From Paracoccus wurundjeri (lineage in GTDB: Bacteria > Pseudomonadota > Alphaproteobacteria > Rhodobacterales > Rhodobacteraceae): a stretch of 64,000 bases of DNA. Every line of letters begins with the position of its first letter. The first letter of the stretch is position 1. Both the position numbers and the translations under genes were made by a program. The notes under the pieces were generated by a model, which was not told where the DNA came from, searched no databases, and was given only the letters and a program-made list of their open reading frames with translations. The stretch covers positions 372,001-436,000 of the forward strand of contig NZ_JAUUTZ010000001.1 of the NCBI RefSeq assembly GCF_030678915.1, written 5' to 3'. This document shows positions 37,868 through 50,377 of the stretch, in pieces.

Positions 37868-38287
37868 TCAGGCGTAGCGCTGCCCTTCGGGTTCCCGGAC
37901 CGCGTAGCTTTCGATCGTGTAGCGGATGGCGCGGCCATCAACCTCCTGCCGGACGACACGGAATCCCGGCTCGTCTTTCGGGCGGTTGACGATAAAGCTC
38001 ATGCGGATAGATTCCCATCCGGGCGAGGCATCGAAGGCGATGACCCGGATATATTCCCCGCCATGTTCCTTACGGCATTCATTGACTTCAAAGACCACAG
38101 CGGCGGCATCCGGATTGTCGAACATCGGATGTCCCCACATCTCCCAATAGGTGTTCCGGGGATGCGGATCATCGGTATATTCGACCGAAACCGCCCAGCC
38201 ATTATCGATGGCATATTGAGCCTGAATCCGGATATCATCATCCGAAAAATCGGGCAGAAAGCTGAATTGTCCCTGTGTGAGACGCAT
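37868..38287 (-). CDS. cbbS: RuBisCO small subunit, form IC (red-type)
   Basis: A 139-residue small subunit of the L8S8 enzyme. MRLTQGQFSFLPDFSD is the usual N-terminus and the length, with the extra C-terminal beta-hairpin, is that of red-type forms. The start at 38287 is chosen over the ATG two codons upstream because GGAG then sits seven bases away. A short inverted repeat in the cbbL-cbbS gap may stabilise the transcript. Confidence 0.97.
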   Translation of the reverse strand: MRLTQGQFSFLPDFSDDDIRIQAQYAIDNGWAVSVEYTDDPHPRNTYWEMWGHPMFDNPDAAAVVFEVNECRKEHGGEYIRVIAFDASPGWESIRMSFIVNRPKDEPGFRVVRQEVDGRAIRYTIESYAVREPEGQRYA

Positions 38288-38307
38288 GTTCATTCTCCTT
38301 CGCTAGA

Positions 38308-38345
38308 CGCATGGCGCAGTCGATTTCAGGGTTGCGAGCCATGCG
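38308..38345 (-). other. Inverted repeat in the cbbL-cbbS gap
   Basis: CGCATGGC (38308-38315) and its complement GCCATGCG (38338-38345) could form an 8-bp stem with a 22-base loop in the 82-base leader of cbbS. It may be an mRNA processing or stability element; no direct evidence. Confidence 0.3.
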
Positions 38346-38369
38346 CATGAAACTGATCGCTCAGTGGGG

Positions 38370-40938
<2,569 letters not shown>

Positions 40939-40939
<1 letters not shown>

Positions 40940-42939
40940 TATTTCTCTCCTTCGATGAGTTGCCGGGCCAAGGACGCGACGGCCTGTGGCGTGATGCCGA
41001 AATGGCGGTAAAGCTCAGGGGCGGGGGCGGATGCGCCGAAGCCGGTCATGCCGATGAAGCCGTCATCCGGGCGCAGCATCAGATCCCAACCCTGACGAAT
41101 GGCGGCCTCGATCCCGATGCGTGGGGCGTCGCAAAGCACGCCCTGCCGGTAAGCGCGATCCTGTGCCGCGAAAAGCTCGAAACAGGGGGCCGAGATGACG
41201 GCGGCATCGATGCGCTGTTCTTTCAGCAGATCGGCGGCGGCAAGCGCGATCTCGACCTCGGAGCCGGTCGCGATCAGCGTCACGTCGCGAGGCGAAGGCG
41301 TGCTGCGCAGGACATAGGCGCCGCGCAGGCTGCGGTTCTCGCCCTCGTCCTCGGTGCGCACGGCGGGCAGGTTCTGCCGTGACAGACAGAGGACTGAAGG
41401 TGTCGTTTCGCTGGTCAGGGCGATTTCCCAGGCTTCGGCCGTCTCGACCGCATCGGCGGGGCGGAAAACCTGAAGATTCGGGATCGCACGAAGCGCCGCC
41501 ACATGTTCGACCGGCTGATGGGTCGGGCCGTCTTCGCCAAGCCCGATACTGTCATGGGTCATCACATGGATCACCTTGACCCCCATCAATGCACCCAGCC
41601 GGATCGCGGGGCGCGAATAGTCGGCAAAGGCAAGGAAGGTGCCGCCATAGGGGATGAACCCGCCATGCAGCGCGATCCCGTTCATCACCGCCGCCATCGC
41701 GTGCTCGCGGATACCGTAATGGATATAGCGACCGGAATAATCGCCAGGGCGGATCGGCTGCATGCCCTTGGTCAAGGTATTGTTCGAGCCGGTCAGATCG
41801 GCACTGCCGCCGATGGTATTGGGCAGGGTGGCATTGACGATCTCAAGCGCCATCTCGCTGGATTTGCGGGTCGCGACCTTGGGACGCTCGGCCACCAGTC
41901 TGTGGCAATATTCTCCGATGGCCGAACGCAGAGCGGCTTCGTTCGGCTGTCCCTGCGCGGCCAGAAAATCGGCGCGGTGATCTGAAACCTCCAGTCGCGC
42001 TACCCAGTCGGCATGCTCTTTTGCTCCACGCGCCGCAATGGCCGCCCAAGCGTTCATCACATCATCGGGCACGGTAAATGGCTGATGCGGCCAGTCGAGT
42101 TTTTCGCGCGCAGCCGCGATTTCCTCGGCGCCAAGAGGCGCTCCGTGAACCGAATGGCTGCCCTGCTTATTCGGCGCGCCAAAGCCGATCACCGTCTTGC
42201 AGGCGATCATCGATGGGCGATCATCTGCGCGAGCGGCCATGATCGCCGCGGCGACTGCCTCGCGGTCGTGGCCGTCCACCTGCTGCACATGCCAGCCGGC
42301 CGCGGCAAATCGCGCCGCCTGATCGGTCGAAGTGGACAGATCCGTGCCACCGTCGATGGTGATGCCGTTATCGTCCCACAGCACGATCAGGCGGCCAAGA
42401 CGCAGATGCCCGGCAAGGTCGATGGCCTCATGGCTGATGCCCTCCATCAGGCAGCCATCGCCTGCGATCACATAGGTATGGTGATCGACCAGATCATCGC
42501 CCCAGCGGGCATTGGCCATACGCTCGGCCGAAGCCATGCCGACAGCGGTCGTGATGCCCTGACCCAGCGGGCCGGTCGTCGTCTCGATCCCCTTGGCGTG
42601 ACCGTATTCGGGATGACCTGCCGTGCGCGAGCCCATCTGCCGGAACGCGCGGATCTGATCCATGCCCATATCGTCATAGCCCAGCATGTGATTGATCGCA
42701 TAGACCAGCATCGAGCCGTGCCCCGCCGACATCACGAAACGGTCGCGGTCGGGCCAGTCATGCGCGGCCGGATCCACCCGCATGAAGCGGTTGAACAGCA
42801 CCGCCGCCACATCGGCCATTCCCATCGGTGCGCCGGGATGACCGGATTTCGCCGCCTCGACGGCATCCATGGCAAGCGCGCGGATGGCATTTGCCATGCG
42901 GGCTTCCAGCGCGGTATCTATCGGGATCATCTGGTTCAT
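40939..42939 (-). CDS. cbbT: Transketolase
   Basis: A 666-residue TPP enzyme moving two-carbon units in the regeneration phase. The TPP motif begins [13 protein letters not shown] (about 155-190), the N-terminal HPGAPMGMA and C-terminal [17 protein letters not shown] segments are standard. The ATG at 42939 has GAAGGAGG eight bases upstream. It lies 11 bases after the cbbP stop. Confidence 0.97.
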
Positions 42940-42950
42940 CTTTTCCTCCT

Positions 42951-43823
42951 TCAGGCGCGGCGGGATTCGTCGCGCAGGCGCAGGATCATCGGGGTCAGGA
43001 TCAGCTGCATCGCCAGATCCACCTTGGGACCGGGGACGACGATGGAATTGGCGCGGCTCATCCACGAGCCCTGGATCATCGAGGTCAGATAGGGGAAATC
43101 GATCCCGCGCGGATTGCGGAACCGGATCACCACAAGGCTTTCATCGGGTGTCGGTATCCAGCGGGCAACAAATGGATTCGAGGTATCGACCACCGGCACC
43201 CGCTGGAAATTGATGTCGGTTTCGGTGAATTGCGGGCAGATGCAATGTACATAGGCATGCATCCGGCGCAGGATCGTGTCGGTCACGGCCTCGGTCGTGT
43301 AGCCGCGGCTGGCCTTGTCGCGGTGAATCTTCTGGATCCATTCCAGATTGATCACCGGCACAACCCCGATCTTCAGATCCGCCAGCTTGGCTAGGTTGAC
43401 ATTGTCGTTGACGACCGCGCCATGCAGCCCTTCGTAGAACAGCAGGTCAGAGCCGTTCTCGAAAGGGGCCCAGTCGGTGAAGGTGCCGGGAGGGTTGCCA
43501 TAACGTTCGGATTCTTCCTCGTCATGAACGTAATGCCGGGTTTCGCCCTTGCCGGTCTTGCCATAGACGCGGAACACCTCTTGCAGCTTTTCCAGCTCAT
43601 TGGCGTCATAGCTGAAATGGCTGAAGGTCTGATCTCCGCCGGCCTGACGTCGAATAAGTTCTTCTTTCATTGCGGCGCGATCAAAGCGGTGAAAAGCGTC
43701 GCCCTCGATGCTGACCGCCTTGATGCCTTCGCGGCGGAATATCTGGTCGAAGGTGCTTTTGACCGTCGTGGTGCCTGCTCCGGATGAGCCGGTGACCGAG
43801 ATGATGGGATGTTTTCTGGACAT
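42951..43823 (-). CDS. cbbP: Phosphoribulokinase
   Basis: A 290-residue class I phosphoribulokinase of proteobacteria, which phosphorylates ribulose-5-phosphate to the RuBisCO substrate. The P-loop [14 protein letters not shown] is at residues 12-25; [10 protein letters not shown] and [11 protein letters not shown] follow. This octameric type is usually allosterically activated by NADH. It sits 15 bases after cbbF. Confidence 0.97.
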   Translation of the reverse strand: MSRKHPIISVTGSSGAGTTTVKSTFDQIFRREGIKAVSIEGDAFHRFDRAAMKEELIRRQAGGDQTFSHFSYDANELEKLQEVFRVYGKTGKGETRHYVHDEEESERYGNPPGTFTDWAPFENGSDLLFYEGLHGAVVNDNVNLAKLADLKIGVVPVINLEWIQKIHRDKASRGYTTEAVTDTILRRMHAYVHCICPQFTETDINFQRVPVVDTSNPFVARWIPTPDESLVVIRFRNPRGIDFPYLTSMIQGSWMSRANSIVVPGPKVDLAMQLILTPMILRLRDESRRA

Positions 43824-43838
43824 GTATTTTCCCTTGGT

Positions 43839-44846
43839 TCAGGCGCGGAACAACCCGCGATTGCCGAACAGAGCCGAAACCTCGTGCTCGGGCAGGTCGT
43901 GATAGGTGGCGACACGCTCGACCTTGTCGGGAGTGCCAAAGACGAATGGTGTGCGGGCGTGCAGGCTATCGGGAGTCAGGTCGAGGATGGGGGTAAGCGT
44001 GTTAGTGGCTTTGCCACCTGATTGCTCGATCAGAAAAGCGATCGGCGCGCATTCATAGACCAGCCGCAGCCGACCGCTTTGATAGCCATCGCGGGCATCT
44101 GCCGGATAAAGGAAAATTCCGCCCCGGGTGATGATCCGATGCGTTTCGGCCACCAGAGAAGCGATCCACCGCATGTTGAAATTCTTGCCGCGCGGCCCGT
44201 TGGTTCCGGCAAGACAATCGTCGATATAGGCCCGGATCGGCTGCGGCCAATGGCGGTAATTCGAGGCGTTGATGGCGAATTCCGGAACCTTGCAGGATTG
44301 CGGCAACCCGGATGCAGGGGTCTCGACAAATACGTCCTTTTCGCGATCCAGGATAAATTTGCGGATGCCGTCGCCGAAGCTGACCATCAATGCGGTCTGC
44401 GGGCCATAGATGAAATATCCCGCAGCCTCGATGTGATGTCCCGGACGCAGGAACGTGGTTTCGGGGTCGGCCTCGGCGGGCTGGATGCTGAAGATCGTCC
44501 CGATCGAGACATTCACGTCGATATTCGAGGAACCGTCCAGCGGGTCGATGGCGATCGCCAGCCTGCCTTCCGCGTCGACCTCGACCGCGTTCTCCTGTTC
44601 CTCCGACGCATACCAGCGAATGCCTGTTCCACGCAGGGCCGCGGTGAAAGCCTCATCCGCGATCACGTCCAGCGCTTTTTGCGTATCGCCGTCGGTATTC
44701 GCGCCGACATTTTCAGCAAGATTCCCCTCTAACCCGCCAGCCGCGATGCGAGCGGCCAGATCTGCTGCCACCCGGCACATTGCCGCGACGGGTGTTTCGA
44801 GATGCGCAGGAATCGCGCCGCCGGCGATCTGCTGAATTCGGGCCAT
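43839..44846 (-). CDS. cbbF: Class I fructose-1,6-bisphosphatase
   Basis: A 335-residue bisphosphatase for fructose-1,6- and probably sedoheptulose-1,7-bisphosphate. The metal motif [13 protein letters not shown] is near residue 105, and [12 protein letters not shown] and the C-terminal [12 protein letters not shown] are typical. ATG 44846 ([10 protein letters not shown]) is preferred; GGGGAGG lies eight bases upstream. First gene of the operon, divergent from cbbR across a 97-base AT-rich control region. Confidence 0.96.
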   Translation of the reverse strand: MARIQQIAGGAIPAHLETPVAAMCRVAADLAARIAAGGLEGNLAENVGANTDGDTQKALDVIADEAFTAALRGTGIRWYASEEQENAVEVDAEGRLAIAIDPLDGSSNIDVNVSIGTIFSIQPAEADPETTFLRPGHHIEAAGYFIYGPQTALMVSFGDGIRKFILDREKDVFVETPASGLPQSCKVPEFAINASNYRHWPQPIRAYIDDCLAGTNGPRGKNFNMRWIASLVAETHRIITRGGIFLYPADARDGYQSGRLRLVYECAPIAFLIEQSGGKATNTLTPILDLTPDSLHARTPFVFGTPDKVERVATYHDLPEHEVSALFGNRGLFRA

Positions 44847-44907
44847 CGACTGAACCTCCCCTTTCAAGTTCGACAGGCCCTTGCTATTTCATCGCGGGGT
44901 GATAATA

Positions 44908-44938
44908 AATTTTAAAATTCTTTTCTAATACTAAAGAA
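44908..44938. promoter_or_regulatory. Candidate CbbR operator between cbbF and cbbR
   Basis: This is the most AT-rich spot in the neighbourhood. It holds a 12-base palindrome AATTTTAAAATT (44908-44919) overlapping an inverted repeat TTCTTT-N9-AAAGAA (44918-44923, 44933-44938). LysR-type regulators bind T-N11-A inverted repeats in such divergent regions. The right arm abuts the cbbR start, which would allow autoregulation. Confidence 0.55.
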
Positions 44939-44943
44939 AAATT

Positions 44944-45882
44944 ATGTCCCTGCTGGATCGGATCACGCTCAAACAGTTACGCGCACTGCGCGCATTGGCG
45001 GATCATGGCACGGTGACCGCTGCTGCAAAGGCGATCAGCCTGACTGCGCCGGCTGTTCATATCCAATTGAAAAATCTAGAAGAAATATCCGGAACGCCAT
45101 TGGTGGACCGCGAATCCCGTGAGGGCGGACTGACCCCGCAGGGTCATGCGATGCTACGGGCGCATGACCAGATAGAGGCGGCAATCACCCGTGCTCTGGC
45201 CGAGGTCGAGGCGTTGAATGCCGGTACCTGCGGCAATTTGACGCTGGGCGTCGTGACCACCTGCAAATATTTCGCGCCCGAGATCGTCGCGCTTCTGGCG
45301 CAGGACATGCCGGATGTCACGATTGCCCTGAAAGTCGGCAATCGCAGCGAACTTATGCAGGGGTTGGAGCGAGGCGAGTATGATCTGTGTATCATGGGCC
45401 GCCCGCCACGCGAACCTCTGGTCGGCGCGCGATCGCTTGCGCCGCATCCGCATGTGCTGATCGCGCGCCCGGATCATCCGCTGGCCGGGCGCAATGATAT
45501 CCGTCCCGTCGATCTGGTGGACGAACGTTTCGTCATGCGCGAGCCGGGGTCGGGCACCCGAATCCTTGCCGAGCGCTTTCTGAGCGATGTCGCCGAGAAA
45601 AAACAGGCCGCAACCATCGAGATGAGCTCGAACGAGACGATCAAGCAGGCGGTGATCAGTGGCCTTGGGATTGCGCTTATCTCGGGCCATACGGTCGCTT
45701 ATGAATTGCAGATGAAGCGGTTGGTCACATTGAACGTGGTTGGTTTGCCGATCTTGCGAACCTGGTATGTCATCACGCCCCGCGACGTTCCCCTGTCCAT
45801 CGTCGCGCAACGGGTGCGGGAATGGCTGCTTGAAAATGCGGCGCGATTTTTGCCTGCGCTGGACACGGAAGCACGGCTATGA
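44944..45882 (+). CDS. cbbR: LysR-type Calvin-cycle regulator CbbR
   Basis: A 312-residue LysR regulator with an N-terminal winged helix-turn-helix (about 9-65; LRALADHGTVTAAAKAIS) and a periplasmic-binding-protein-like effector domain. Its position divergent from cbbF identifies it as CbbR, which activates the cbb operon in response to metabolites such as RuBP or the reduction state. The ATG has only a weak AAAG site, which overlaps the candidate operator. Its 3' end overlaps the convergent lrp-like gene by six bases. Confidence 0.94.
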   Translation: MSLLDRITLKQLRALRALADHGTVTAAAKAISLTAPAVHIQLKNLEEISGTPLVDRESREGGLTPQGHAMLRAHDQIEAAITRALAEVEALNAGTCGNLTLGVVTTCKYFAPEIVALLAQDMPDVTIALKVGNRSELMQGLERGEYDLCIMGRPPREPLVGARSLAPHPHVLIARPDHPLAGRNDIRPVDLVDERFVMREPGSGTRILAERFLSDVAEKKQAATIEMSSNETIKQAVISGLGIALISGHTVAYELQMKRLVTLNVVGLPILRTWYVITPRDVPLSIVAQRVREWLLENAARFLPALDTEARL

Positions 45883-46338
45883 AACCGCGATCCCCCGATC
45901 ATCCTTAAGCGTTTTCAGCACGATTTCCGACCGGACTTGCGAGACCTGCGGATGGGGCAGCAATTGCCGGTGTACGAATTCGGCGAATGCGTCCAGATCG
46001 CGGGTGCGCACATCCAGCACGTAATCCGCATCCCCGGAAACCGAAAAGGCCGAGCGAATCTGCGGATGACTGGCGACGAAACGGGCAAAATCGTCCTCTT
46101 TGCTCTGGCCGTGGCTGGACAGGTTCACGCGGATGATCGCCCGCATCCCATAGCCAAGCTTGGCCGCGTTCAGCCGGGCGGAATAGCCCGAGATCACACC
46201 AGCCTGTTCCAGCGCCGCCCGCCTGCGTGAACATTGAGAGGCGGACAGATTCACCACTTCGGATAACGCGGCATTGGTCATCGCTCCGTCCCGCTGCAAT
46301 GCGGCAAGAATGGTGATGTCGAAGCTATCCAGGTTCAT
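45877..46338 (-). CDS. Lrp/AsnC-family transcriptional regulator
   Basis: A 153-residue Lrp-like protein: N-terminal helix-turn-helix (NLDSFDITILAALQRDG to about residue 60) and a C-terminal RAM effector domain. It is divergent from hppD, so it is the likely regulator of tyrosine degradation; this is inferred from position only. Repeated TTGCA boxes in the shared gap are candidate operators. Confidence 0.9.
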   Translation of the reverse strand: MNLDSFDITILAALQRDGAMTNAALSEVVNLSASQCSRRRAALEQAGVISGYSARLNAAKLGYGMRAIIRVNLSSHGQSKEDDFARFVASHPQIRSAFSVSGDADYVLDVRTRDLDAFAEFVHRQLLPHPQVSQVRSEIVLKTLKDDRGIAVS

Positions 46339-46361
46339 TTTCTGCGCGGTTCAAGCTGATT

Positions 46362-46418
46362 TTGCATGTTTCGTGCAATACTGCCGTGATCGGGGCAGGG
46401 TTTGCAAGCATATTGCAT
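46362..46418. promoter_or_regulatory. TTGCA boxes between lrp-like gene and hppD
   Basis: One inverted pair, TTGCA-N7-TGCAA (46362-46378), and a second pair of boxes, TTTGCAA and ATTGCAT (46401-46418), lie 23 bases apart in the 138-base divergent gap. Spaced symmetric boxes suit an Lrp-type multimer. Confidence 0.45.
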
Positions 46419-46476
46419 CCTCATGGCGGCATCCTTGGGTCAAGGCGATATCACGCAGTTATCGGAGGAAAAAGAT

Positions 46477-47589
46477 ATGGGCCCGTACCCGCATAACGCC
46501 CCGAAGGCCACGATCAGCAAGGTGAATCCCGCTGGCACGGATGGGTTCGAATTCGTCGAATACGCCCATCCCGACCCCGAAAAGCTGGACGTCATTTTCC
46601 GTCAGATGGGATTCGTCCCTGTCGCAAGGCACAAGAGCAAGAAGATCACCCTTTATCGTCAGGGGGATATCAATTATCTGCTGAATGCCGAACCGGGCAC
46701 TCATGCGGCCGGTTTCGTCAAAGAGCATGGGCCCTGCGCTCCCGCCATGGCGTGGCGCGTCGTTGATGCACAGGCGGCACTGAAACGTGCGCTTGATCTG
46801 GGGGCAAAGGAATATACCGGCGACGGCAAATCGATCGAAGCGCCTGCGGTTTTCGGGATCGGCGGCTCGCTGCTGTATTTCATCGACAGATATGGCGAAG
46901 ACGGCAGTGCTTATACCGCCGATTACGACTGGCTGGATGAGGTCGATCCCGCGCCGGAAGGGTTCGGCTTCTATTATCTCGACCATCTGACCCATAATGT
47001 CATTCGCGGCAATATGGATACCTGGTATAAATTCTATCACGACACCTTTAATTTCCGCGAAATCAAGTATTTTGACATCAAGGGCAGGCAGACCGGCCTT
47101 GTCAGCCGCGCCCTGACCTCACCGGATGGCAAGATCCGCATCCCGATCAACGAATCCAGTGACGAGCATAGCCAGATCGAGGAATATCTGCGCGAATACA
47201 AGGGCGAGGGTATCCAGCATATCGCCATCGCGACCGAGGATATCTATGCTGGCACGGATCGGATTTCGGATGCCGGGATGCAGTTCATGCCGGGGCCGCC
47301 CGATGTCTATTACGAGATGTCGCACAAGCGGGTGAAAGGCCATGAAGAGCCGATCGAACGGATGAAGAAGCACGGGATCCTGATCGATGGCGAAGGTGTG
47401 GTCGGCGGCGGCGAGACGCGGATCCTGCTACAGATTTTCTCGAAAACCGTGATCGGGCCGATTTTCTTCGAATTCATCCAGCGCAAGGGTGATGACGGTT
47501 TCGGCGAGGGCAATTTCCGGGCTTTGTTCGAATCCATCGAAGAGGACCAGATTCGCCGTGGCGTGCTGAATGCCGAACTGGCAAGCTGA
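46477..47589 (+). CDS. hppD: 4-hydroxyphenylpyruvate dioxygenase
   Basis: A 370-residue Fe(II) dioxygenase that turns 4-hydroxyphenylpyruvate into homogentisate in tyrosine breakdown. The iron ligands can be placed at LDHLTHNV (His), EGIQHIAIAT (His) and FFEFIQR (Glu), in the C-terminal of two vicinal-oxygen-chelate domains. ATG 46477 has GGAGGAAAAAGAT directly upstream; the frame continues to 46402 without support. The rest of the pathway (hmgA, fahA, maiA) is not adjacent, though a glutathione transferase lies 3 kb away. Confidence 0.96.
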   Translation: MGPYPHNAPKATISKVNPAGTDGFEFVEYAHPDPEKLDVIFRQMGFVPVARHKSKKITLYRQGDINYLLNAEPGTHAAGFVKEHGPCAPAMAWRVVDAQAALKRALDLGAKEYTGDGKSIEAPAVFGIGGSLLYFIDRYGEDGSAYTADYDWLDEVDPAPEGFGFYYLDHLTHNVIRGNMDTWYKFYHDTFNFREIKYFDIKGRQTGLVSRALTSPDGKIRIPINESSDEHSQIEEYLREYKGEGIQHIAIATEDIYAGTDRISDAGMQFMPGPPDVYYEMSHKRVKGHEEPIERMKKHGILIDGEGVVGGGETRILLQIFSKTVIGPIFFEFIQRKGDDGFGEGNFRALFESIEEDQIRRGVLNAELAS

Positions 47590-47594
47590 GATCG

Positions 47595-47629
47595 CCGGCC
47601 CCGCCGGATCACCCGGCGGAGCCGGTTTT
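47595..47629 (+). terminator. Intrinsic terminator after hppD
   Basis: CCGGC, one mismatch, CCGCCGG, loop ATCAC, CCGGCGG, one mismatch, GCCGG, then TTTT. The 12-bp GC stem followed by a T-run six bases after the hppD stop is a textbook terminator, also covering the convergent dodecin gene. Confidence 0.85.
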
Positions 47630-47640
47630 CGGCGACAGAA

Positions 47641-47844
47641 TCAATCATCCAGAACGAAAGTCACCATCATGTTGACGCGATAACTGGTGATCTGCCCACT
47701 GTCGCAGTCAACGCTTTGTTCCTTGATCCACGCCCCTCTGACATTGCGCAGGGTATCGTTCGCGCGCTTGATGCCCTGGGTTACGGCATCCTCGAAGCTG
47801 GTGGGGGATGAAGCTGAAATTTCGGTTACACGTGCGATAGACAT
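47641..47844 (-). CDS. Dodecin family flavin-binding protein
   Basis: A 67-residue dodecin: MSIARVTEISASSPTSFEDAV, then a beta strand WIKEQSVDCDSGQITSYRVNMMVTFV region (about 38-63). Dodecins form hollow dodecamers that store or buffer riboflavin or FMN. The start at 47844 has AGGAAGGG about eight bases upstream; the longer frame to 47898 has no family sequence. It is divergent from the Rieske gene. Confidence 0.92.
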   Translation of the reverse strand: MSIARVTEISASSPTSFEDAVTQGIKRANDTLRNVRGAWIKEQSVDCDSGQITSYRVNMMVTFVLDD

Positions 47845-47934
47845 GACTGTTTCCCTTCCTGTGAGATATCGTAAGAAACCAACGTGCCCGGTCGGCACCG
47901 GGTTCCGCCCCCTGCCAAAGGGGCGGGAAACGGT

Positions 47935-48291
47935 ATGAGTTGGGTGGATTATGCGTCGGCCCCGGCACCCGGTACCCCTATCTGCCGAGAGTCAGAGGCG
48001 GGCGCGGTAAACGTCCTGACCATCACCACCGGGAAGGGCGACTTTCCAGTGCTGTTGCTGCACACGGCGCAGGGCTGGCGCGCTTATGTCAATGCTTGCC
48101 CGCATCAATATCTGCCGCTGAATTACCGCGGCGAACAGCTTGTTTCTGCGGATGGTGCGAAGCTGATATGCACGGCGCATGGCGCACAGTTCGATATTTA
48201 CAGCGGTCAGGTGATTCATGGTGCGGGTTGCGGCCTTGATGCAATTCCCATCGAAATTGCGGATGGAGAGATCCGCATCACCCTGATTTAA
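47935..48291 (+). CDS. Rieske [2Fe-2S] ferredoxin-like protein
   Basis: A 118-residue single-domain Rieske protein. The cluster ligands are in CPH (about residues 57-59) and CTAH (about 81-84); the spacing of 21 between the pairs is slightly longer than in most. Such ferredoxins pass electrons to ring-hydroxylating oxygenases or similar partners; no oxygenase is next to it. The ATG at 47935 is preceded by GGGGCGGG. It converges with parE. Confidence 0.87.
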   Translation: MSWVDYASAPAPGTPICRESEAGAVNVLTITTGKGDFPVLLLHTAQGWRAYVNACPHQYLPLNYRGEQLVSADGAKLICTAHGAQFDIYSGQVIHGAGCGLDAIPIEIADGEIRITLI

Positions 48292-48312
48292 ATTATTCCG
48301 GCCTGAGCCGCG

Positions 48313-50274
48313 TCAGATATCCAGTTCTTCCACGAAACGGGCGTTTTCCTGAATATACTGGAAACGCAGTTCCGGCTTCTTGCCCATCAGCCGTTCGACA
48401 AGATCGCCGGTTTCTCCGCCCGCATCCTCGTCGATATTGACACGGATCAGGCGTCGTGTCGCGGGGTTCATCGTGGTATCGCGCAAATCCTTGGCGTCCA
48501 TTTCCCCAAGCCCCTTGAAGCGTTGCAGGTCGATCTTGCCTTTGCCGCCCAATCCCTTGGCCAGCATCCGTTCTTTCTCGGCATCGTCGGCGACATAGAC
48601 GCGATGTGCGCCCTGCGTCAGCCGGTAAAGCGGTGGGCAGGCCAGATACAGATGTCCCTTGTCGATCAGCGGACGCATCTGGGTGAAGAAAAAGGTCATC
48701 AGCAGGCTTGCGATATGCGCGCCGTCCACATCGGCATCGGTCATGATGATGATCTTGTCATAGCGCAGATCGTCTATATTGAACTTGCTGCCCATGCCGA
48801 CGCCAAGCGCCTGACAGATATCGCCGATTTCCTGATTGGCGCTCATTTTGTTCGACGCCGCGCCCAGCACGTTCAGAACCTTGCCGCGCAGGGGCAGAAG
48901 GGCCTGGGTCTTGCGGTCCCGCGCCATCTTGGCGCTGCCGCCGGCACTATCGCCCTCGACGATGAACAGCTCGGTCCCGTCCCGTGCCGCATTCGAGCAA
49001 TCGACCAGCTTGCCGGGCAGGCGTAGCTTCTTGGTTGCAGATTTACGGGCGGTTTCCTTTTCCTGCCTGCGCCGCAGCCGTTCTTCGGCTCGCAGCACGA
49101 GGAAATCAAGGATCGCGCCCGCCGATTTCGTATCCGCCGCCAGCCAGTTGTCGAAATGGTCACGCACCGCACCCTCGACCAGCTTATGCGCCTCGGTCGT
49201 GGCCAGCCGGTCCTTGGTCTGGCCGACGAATTCAGGCTCGCGGATGAAGCAGGACACCAATGCGCAGCCCCCGGTCAGCAAATCCTCGCGGGTGATCTGT
49301 GCCGCCTTCTTGTTGTTCACCAATTCGCCGTAGGCGCGGATCCCCTTGAGGATCGCGGCCCAGAACCCGGCTTCATGCGTGCCGCCTTCGGGTGTGGGGA
49401 CGGTGTTGCAATAGGACTGGATGAATCCGTCGCGCGAAGGTGTCCAGTTGATCGCCCAATCGACCTTGCCGGGCGCATTGAAGCGTTTGAAATCCATACT
49501 GCCCGAAAAGGGCCGGTCGGCATAGGTCGTCGCGCCTTCCAGCGTTTCGCCCAGATAATCCGCCAGACCGCCGGGGAAATGGAAAACCGCTTCCTGCGGT
49601 GTTTCGCCATCGTCGATTTCCGACTTCCAGCGGATCTCGACGCCCGAAAACAGATAGGCTTTGGATTTCACCAGTTTGATCAGCCGCGCCGGCTTGAAGC
49701 GGTGATGACCGAAAATCTCTTCATCGGCGTGGAAGGTCGTGGTCGTGCCCCGCCGATTCGGAGCCGCGCCCAGCTTTTCGACAGGGCCCAGCGGTACGCC
49801 ACGGGAAAAGCTTTGCTGAAACAATTCACGGTTGCGGGCGACCTGCACCACAAGGGAATCGGACAGGGCATTGACCACCGAGGCGCCGACGCCATGCAGC
49901 CCGCCCGACGTCTCGTAGGAATCGCCCGAGAACTTCCCGCCCGCATGCAAGGTGCACAGAATGACCTCAAGCGCCGATTTACCCGGAAATTTGGGGTGCG
50001 GGTCGATGGGGATCCCGCGTCCGTTATCCCGGATGGTCACGCTGTAATCGGCGAGCAATTCGACCTCGATCCGGCTGGCATGACCCGCGACGGCTTCATC
50101 CATCGAGTTGTCGAGGATCTCGGCCACAAGATGATGCAGGGCGCGTTCATCCGTGCCGCCGATATACATACCGGGGCGCTTGCGCACCGGTTCAAGCCCC
50201 TCCAGTACCTCGATGGAGGCGGCGGAATAGGCATCAGCATTCATATCAACGGTGGAAAGAAGATCGTCGGCCAT
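48313..50274 (-). CDS. parE: DNA topoisomerase IV subunit B
   Basis: A 653-residue type IIA topoisomerase ATPase subunit that, with ParC, decatenates daughter chromosomes. The GHKL ATPase (RKRPGMYIGG, EILDNSMDEA, GRGIPID, GGLHGVGASVVNALS), transducer, and TOPRIM domain (IVEGDSAGGSAKMARDR) are in order. KSALEVILCTLHAGGKF is nearer ParE than GyrB. The start at 50274 (MADDLLSTVD) is used; the frame extends upstream to 50367 into sequence without family match. Confidence 0.94.
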   Translation of the reverse strand: MADDLLSTVDMNADAYSAASIEVLEGLEPVRKRPGMYIGGTDERALHHLVAEILDNSMDEAVAGHASRIEVELLADYSVTIRDNGRGIPIDPHPKFPGKSALEVILCTLHAGGKFSGDSYETSGGLHGVGASVVNALSDSLVVQVARNRELFQQSFSRGVPLGPVEKLGAAPNRRGTTTTFHADEEIFGHHRFKPARLIKLVKSKAYLFSGVEIRWKSEIDDGETPQEAVFHFPGGLADYLGETLEGATTYADRPFSGSMDFKRFNAPGKVDWAINWTPSRDGFIQSYCNTVPTPEGGTHEAGFWAAILKGIRAYGELVNNKKAAQITREDLLTGGCALVSCFIREPEFVGQTKDRLATTEAHKLVEGAVRDHFDNWLAADTKSAGAILDFLVLRAEERLRRRQEKETARKSATKKLRLPGKLVDCSNAARDGTELFIVEGDSAGGSAKMARDRKTQALLPLRGKVLNVLGAASNKMSANQEIGDICQALGVGMGSKFNIDDLRYDKIIIMTDADVDGAHIASLLMTFFFTQMRPLIDKGHLYLACPPLYRLTQGAHRVYVADDAEKERMLAKGLGGKGKIDLQRFKGLGEMDAKDLRDTTMNPATRRLIRVNIDEDAGGETGDLVERLMGKKPELRFQYIQENARFVEELDI

Positions 50275-50377
50275 CCGGACTGCTCGTTTTTTGTCGTGTT
50301 TTGTCCAGTATCTCATGTCAGCGGGTATCGGCGCAAGGGGTTGTAGGGCAGGGCAGGCTCTCCGCAAGCAGTTGCGG

